NCBI GenBank assembly: GCA_025451725.1
Contig: JANWJX010000038.1
Location: 1 to 56,544, forward strand
Direction of reading: 5' to 3'
Origin: Allostellaceae bacterium
GTDB taxonomy: Bacteria; Pseudomonadota; Alphaproteobacteria; ATCC43930; CGMCC-115725
DNA length: 56,544 nt
Part shown: piece by piece, positions 53,179-56,544 of the stretch
Position numbering within the stretch: the stretch's first letter is position 1
How the letters are laid out: every line of letters starts with the position of its first letter
The notes under the pieces: model-generated
The model's input: only the letters and a program-made list of their open reading frames with translations
Databases searched by the model: none
Told to the model about the DNA's origin: nothing
Made by a program: the position numbers and the translations under genes

Positions 53179-54108
53179 ATGGCTGAGATTACCGCCGCGC
53201 TGGTGAAGGACCTGCGGGAAAAGACCGGCGCCGGCATGATGGACTGCAAGCGCGCGCTGAGCGAGACCGCAGGCGATCTCGAAGGCGCGGTCGATTGGCT
53301 GCGCAAGAAGGGCCTGTCGCAAGCGGCGAAGAAGGCAGGGCGCGTTGCGGCCGAAGGACTGGTCGGCGCGGCGACGAGCGGCAACGCCGGTGCGCTGGTC
53401 GAGGTCAATGCCGAGACCGACTTCGTTGCGCGCAACGAGCAGTTCCAGAATCTCGTGCGCGGCGTCACCGACATCGCGCTGAAGGCAGGCGGCGATCTCG
53501 AGGCGATCAAGGCCGCGCCATTCCCAGGCGGCTCGCGCAATGCCGGCGACGAGCTGACGCAGCTCATCGCGACCATCGGCGAGAACATGAATCTGCGCCG
53601 CGCCGTGCGGCTGACCGTGTCGCCGGGTGTAGTGGTCGCCTACATGCACAACGCGCTGGCGCCCAATCTCGGCAAGATCGGCGTGCTGGTCGCGGTACAA
53701 TCGACCGCCGATGCGGGCAAGCTCGCCGAGTTCGCGCGCAAGCTGGCGCTCCATGTCGCCGCGGCCAATCCGCAATATCTCGACATCGCTTCGGTCGATG
53801 CGAAGGCGCTTGACCGCGAGCGCGACATTCTGCGCGAGCAGGCGAAGGCGTCGGGCAAGGCCGATGCGATCATCGACAAGATGGTCGAGGGCCGGCTCAA
53901 GAAATTCTACGAAGAGACGGTGCTCACCGAGCAGATCTTCGTCATCGACGGCGAGAGCCGCATGACCAAGGTGATGGAACAGGCCGCCAAGGAACTTGGC
54001 GCGCCGGTCAAGGTCACCGGGTTTGCCCGCTTCGCGCTGGGCGAGGGGATCGACAAGGGCACCAACGACTTCGCCGCCGAAGTCGCCGCTACCGCGAAGA
54101 AACCCTAA
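53179..54108 (+). CDS. tsf: Elongation factor Ts
   Basis: A 309-aa nucleotide exchange factor for EF-Tu. The N-terminal UBA-like domain has [16 protein letters not shown], followed by [17 protein letters not shown] and the coiled-coil and C-terminal dimerisation regions ([18 protein letters not shown]). GAGAGG precedes the ATG. In most bacteria tsf is followed by pyrH and frr; here it is followed after 3 bp by the end of a convergent FAD monooxygenase gene. Confidence 0.97.
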   Translation: MAEITAALVKDLREKTGAGMMDCKRALSETAGDLEGAVDWLRKKGLSQAAKKAGRVAAEGLVGAATSGNAGALVEVNAETDFVARNEQFQNLVRGVTDIALKAGGDLEAIKAAPFPGGSRNAGDELTQLIATIGENMNLRRAVRLTVSPGVVVAYMHNALAPNLGKIGVLVAVQSTADAGKLAEFARKLALHVAAANPQYLDIASVDAKALDRERDILREQAKASGKADAIIDKMVEGRLKKFYEETVLTEQIFVIDGESRMTKVMEQAAKELGAPVKVTGFARFALGEGIDKGTNDFAAEVAATAKKP

Positions 54109-54111
54109 CCG

Positions 54112-55746
54112 CTACCGGCACAGCGCCGTCGCCACCGCCTTGCGGAGTGCGACGGCGGCGTTGCTGTCGTGCGACTGCGCGCGCCACGCGACATAGCCGT
54201 CGGGCCGCATCAGTGCCGCGCCGCTCGCCCCGATGCCGTAGGCTGGCGCGAACGCGCCCGCCGCGTCGGCCGCGCGGTCGATATGATACGCCGCGATCGG
54301 GATGCGATTGTCCTGCGCGACGCGCTTTGTTGCGTCGAGCCAGGCGCCGCCTTCGGGGCCGGCGAACAGCACGAACTCCCTGCCGAACAGGTCGAGCGTC
54401 GAAATCGTCTTGCCGCCGCGAGTTAGATCGACGTGCGGGCCGCGCGTGCCGGGCAGGCCCTTGGCCTGGCGCGGATCGATATCGAGCTTGCCGTCGTCCT
54501 GATAGCCGGCATCCGGCGTGATCGCGCGCGAGCGATAACGGTTGAACTCGACATGCATATCGGGGATCGGCCCGTGCATGCCCTCGGTGCCGAGCGACGG
54601 ATCGGAGCGGGTGACGTAGCGGTTGTAGGCCTGCTCGGTCGCCTGGAAGCCCGAGGGATGGCGCTCCTCGTGATACGTGTCGAGCAGTCCCGGCCCGGCT
54701 TCGCCGCGCAGCACCATCGCCAGCTTCCAGGCGAGATTGTGCGTGTCCTGCACGCCGGTGTTGCCGCCGAAACCGCCGGTCGGCGGCATGGTATGCGCAG
54801 CGTCGCCGGCGAGGAAAATGCGGCCCTTCTGGAACGTCTCGGCGGTGTCGGCGACCGCGCGCCATTTGTCGATCGCCTCGATATGAACCCGAAGCTCCTG
54901 GTCGCCGACGGAATCGCGCACCATCTGGATCGCGGCCGCATCGTCGCAGTTGTCGGCGATAAAACGGAACGACGTGTCGGATTTGTCCTTGAGATTGCCA
55001 GCGAGGAAAATCACCAGGAAGCCGCCGAGCCCGGTCTTTTCGAGCCGGAAAAAGCCGCTGACCTTGTCATTGATGACATAGATCACGCCGAGATTGCGAC
55101 CTCGCAACGCCTTGCTGCAATCGGCGCGGAAATAGATCGTCACGCTGCGCGACAAGAGGCCGTGGCCGCTCATCTTGACGCCGAGCTGGTCGCGCACGCC
55201 GCTGCGGTTGCCGTCGCAAGAGATCATGTATTTTGCGCGGATGGTGCGCTCCTCGAGACTGTCGATGTCGCGCACGATGGCGGTGACGCCGTCGGCGTCC
55301 TGCGAAAACCGCACCAGCTCGGTCGAATACTGGAACTGCGCACCGAATTCGCGGGCGCGCTGAAGCAGGATCGGCTCCAGGACTTGTTGCGGCATGAACA
55401 GCCGACGCGCCGGGCTGACATCGGCCACGCCGGCGTTGATGTTGGGGATGTAGTTGGCGATCTCCTTGCCGGCGAGCGTCTCGACCGCGTTGAGCGCGCC
55501 GTCGGGCTCGTAGAGTTCGAGCGCGGCGGCACGGACCCGATCCTCGATCCCGGCATCGCGCATCATCTCCATCATGCGCAACTGGAAATAACCGGCGCGC
55601 GGATGAATGGCGGTGCCGCGATGTTTTTCCACCGAGAGGCATTTGACGTCGTGCTTGGCGAGGAACATCGCCGCGCCGAGCCCGACCATGCTGCCCCCGA
55701 TGATCAGGACCGGAACCTCGGTAACGGATTTGTGCACGTCGCTCAT
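54112..55746 (-). CDS. FAD-dependent aromatic-ring monooxygenase (PheA/TfdB family)
   Basis: A 544-aa class A flavoprotein hydroxylase. The N-terminal FAD fold is VPVLIIGGSMVGLGAAMFL (about residues 11-29), and the GD motif is IFLAGDAAHTMPPTGGFGG. The C-terminal ~150 residues form the thioredoxin-like domain common in phenol hydroxylase relatives. The ATG at 55746 (MSDVHKSVTE) has a G-rich site upstream; twelve extra codons precede it in frame without similarity. It is divergent from an AraC regulator, a common arrangement for an inducible aromatic hydroxylase. Substrate unknown; no ring-cleavage gene is in view. Confidence 0.9.
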   Translation of the reverse strand: MSDVHKSVTEVPVLIIGGSMVGLGAAMFLAKHDVKCLSVEKHRGTAIHPRAGYFQLRMMEMMRDAGIEDRVRAAALELYEPDGALNAVETLAGKEIANYIPNINAGVADVSPARRLFMPQQVLEPILLQRAREFGAQFQYSTELVRFSQDADGVTAIVRDIDSLEERTIRAKYMISCDGNRSGVRDQLGVKMSGHGLLSRSVTIYFRADCSKALRGRNLGVIYVINDKVSGFFRLEKTGLGGFLVIFLAGNLKDKSDTSFRFIADNCDDAAAIQMVRDSVGDQELRVHIEAIDKWRAVADTAETFQKGRIFLAGDAAHTMPPTGGFGGNTGVQDTHNLAWKLAMVLRGEAGPGLLDTYHEERHPSGFQATEQAYNRYVTRSDPSLGTEGMHGPIPDMHVEFNRYRSRAITPDAGYQDDGKLDIDPRQAKGLPGTRGPHVDLTRGGKTISTLDLFGREFVLFAGPEGGAWLDATKRVAQDNRIPIAAYHIDRAADAAGAFAPAYGIGASGAALMRPDGYVAWRAQSHDSNAAVALRKAVATALCR

Positions 55747-55830
55747 CTGACCCCCCCCTGTTGTCGAGACGTCACCCGCCATGCCACAGTCCGGCGCTTA
55801 TCGGCGCGGAACGACGCGAGGGGGTGCGCC

Positions 55831-56544
55831 ATGAGCTTGGCTCGCAGGCCCGGCTCGGTCTTTCAAAATCCGGATTTCGGCGAGCAGAAAACCGCCGTGC
55901 CGCCGCTATTTCGCGCCGAGTTTCCGCGCAACGAGACCCACGGCATCGCGTTGTGGCCGAAGCACCAGCTTCTGCTCGATAGCCGCGGCCTCGGTTGGCA
56001 CGAGGTTTACACCTCGCTGGCCGCCGAGACGTCGTGGCGTCGCACGCTAGAGCCGGTGCCGCATCTGTGCCTTGCCTATTGCATGCATGGCGGCGCGTCG
56101 GTGAATCGCCGCATTGACGGTCAGCACGGGCTGGCCCAGACGGAATTGCGTGCGCGGCTGTTCGGCGTCGTGCCGGAACGGCGGCGTTCGATGTGGAACC
56201 TGCGCGGCAATCCGGTGATCCAGCTCGCCTATCTGCGCCGGCCGATGGTCGAGCGCGTCGCGGAGGACGTGCTCGGCATCGATCCTTCGCATATCGAGAT
56301 GATGCCGCGTCTCGGCTTCGCCGATCCGTTGCTGGAGCAGTTGATGCTGGAGTTGCTCGACGCCGCGCGTGAAGAGGACGGAGGTGGCAATGGACTCTAC
56401 GCCGACCATCTCGCGCACGCGATCGCGCTGCGGATTTTGCGGCGCCACGTCGCCCGGCCAGGCCGTGCGCCGGCGCGCCTGGCCTCAGCGTCGCTCGAAC
56501 CGCGCCTGCGGCATGTCCGTGAATTGATCGAAGCGTCGCTCGAC
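55831..56544 (+). CDS. AraC-family transcriptional regulator, 3' partial
   Basis: The frame is open from the ATG at 55831 to the window end, so the C-terminus is missing. The visible 238 residues (MSLARRPGSVFQNPDFGEQKTAVP) are the N-terminal sensing domain, and the last ~15 (LRHVRELIEASLD) are the first helix of the AraC helix-turn-helix; the DNA-binding core is beyond the edge. It is divergent from the FAD monooxygenase with 84 bp between, so it likely controls that gene in response to an aromatic compound. There is a GAGGGGG ribosome-site-like run before the ATG. Confidence 0.8.
   Translation, partial: MSLARRPGSVFQNPDFGEQKTAVPPLFRAEFPRNETHGIALWPKHQLLLDSRGLGWHEVYTSLAAETSWRRTLEPVPHLCLAYCMHGGASVNRRIDGQHGLAQTELRARLFGVVPERRRSMWNLRGNPVIQLAYLRRPMVERVAEDVLGIDPSHIEMMPRLGFADPLLEQLMLELLDAAREEDGGGNGLYADHLAHAIALRILRRHVARPGRAPARLASASLEPRLRHVRELIEASLD

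Overview
The window is GC-rich, tightly packed chromosomal DNA from an alphaproteobacterium. The evidence is a C4-pathway 5-aminolevulinate synthase (HemA), a class I PHA synthase, the order yajC-secD-secF-Mth938, a two-domain cold-shock protein, Bpt-type aminoacyl-transferase, and hom-glpX-recJ in a row. A Rhodospirillales-like or related soil/water heterotroph is my guess; the order cannot be fixed from sequence reading alone. No phage genes, transposases, CRISPR arrays or rRNA operons were seen.

Layout. 1-3.8 kb: a small catabolic set (BKACE beta-keto acid cleavage enzyme, periplasmic amino-acid-type binding protein, RraA-like protein, purine nucleoside permease/NUP family). 3.8-6.75 kb: dinB and phaC, overlapping by 4 bp. 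6.9-14.3 kb: a Pro-rich OmpA-like lipoprotein, hom, glpX, recJ and a glutamine-dependent asparagine synthetase. 14.3-15.1 kb: a non-coding stretch with a 17-bp palindrome and tRNA-Glu(TTC). 15.06-27.6 kb: a complete cellulose secretion locus (BcsP-like Pro-rich protein, bcsQ, bcsA, bcsB, bcsC, a BcsD-domain fusion protein, and convergent bcsZ). 27.9-33.7 kb: yajC-secD-secF-Mth938, sodB, a PuuD-N-like membrane protein with an unlisted 31-aa membrane peptide gene in front, and an NDUFAF6-like protein. 33.8-37.3 kb: a giant iron-sulfur flavoprotein joining GltD/NfnL-like and PyrK/NfnS-like halves. 37.3-41.3 kb: bpt, a PadR-like protein, hemA and a class III aminotransferase. 41.5-46.1 kb: a PimF/PimC/PimD-like acyl-CoA beta-oxidation operon. 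46.3-50 kb: secreted unknown, TonB-family protein, SDR dehydrogenase, cold-shock protein and a methyltransferase that seems to start with CTG. 50-56.5 kb: DmdC-like acyl-CoA dehydrogenase, DUF3830 protein, rpsB-tsf, an FAD monooxygenase and a divergent AraC regulator cut by the window end.

The most interesting item is in the cellulose locus. The gene after bcsC encodes a protein whose first ~175 residues look like BcsD (AcsD), the subunit that orders cellulose into crystalline ribbons. Here it is followed by a Pro-rich linker, one membrane span and four Sel1 repeats. Together with the BcsP-like protein and BcsQ this suggests a membrane- and wall-anchored version of the BcsD scaffold, an arrangement I do not know to be described. 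Secondary points of interest are the fused NfnL-NfnS-like enzyme and the 31-aa membrane peptide next to the PuuD-N-like protein.
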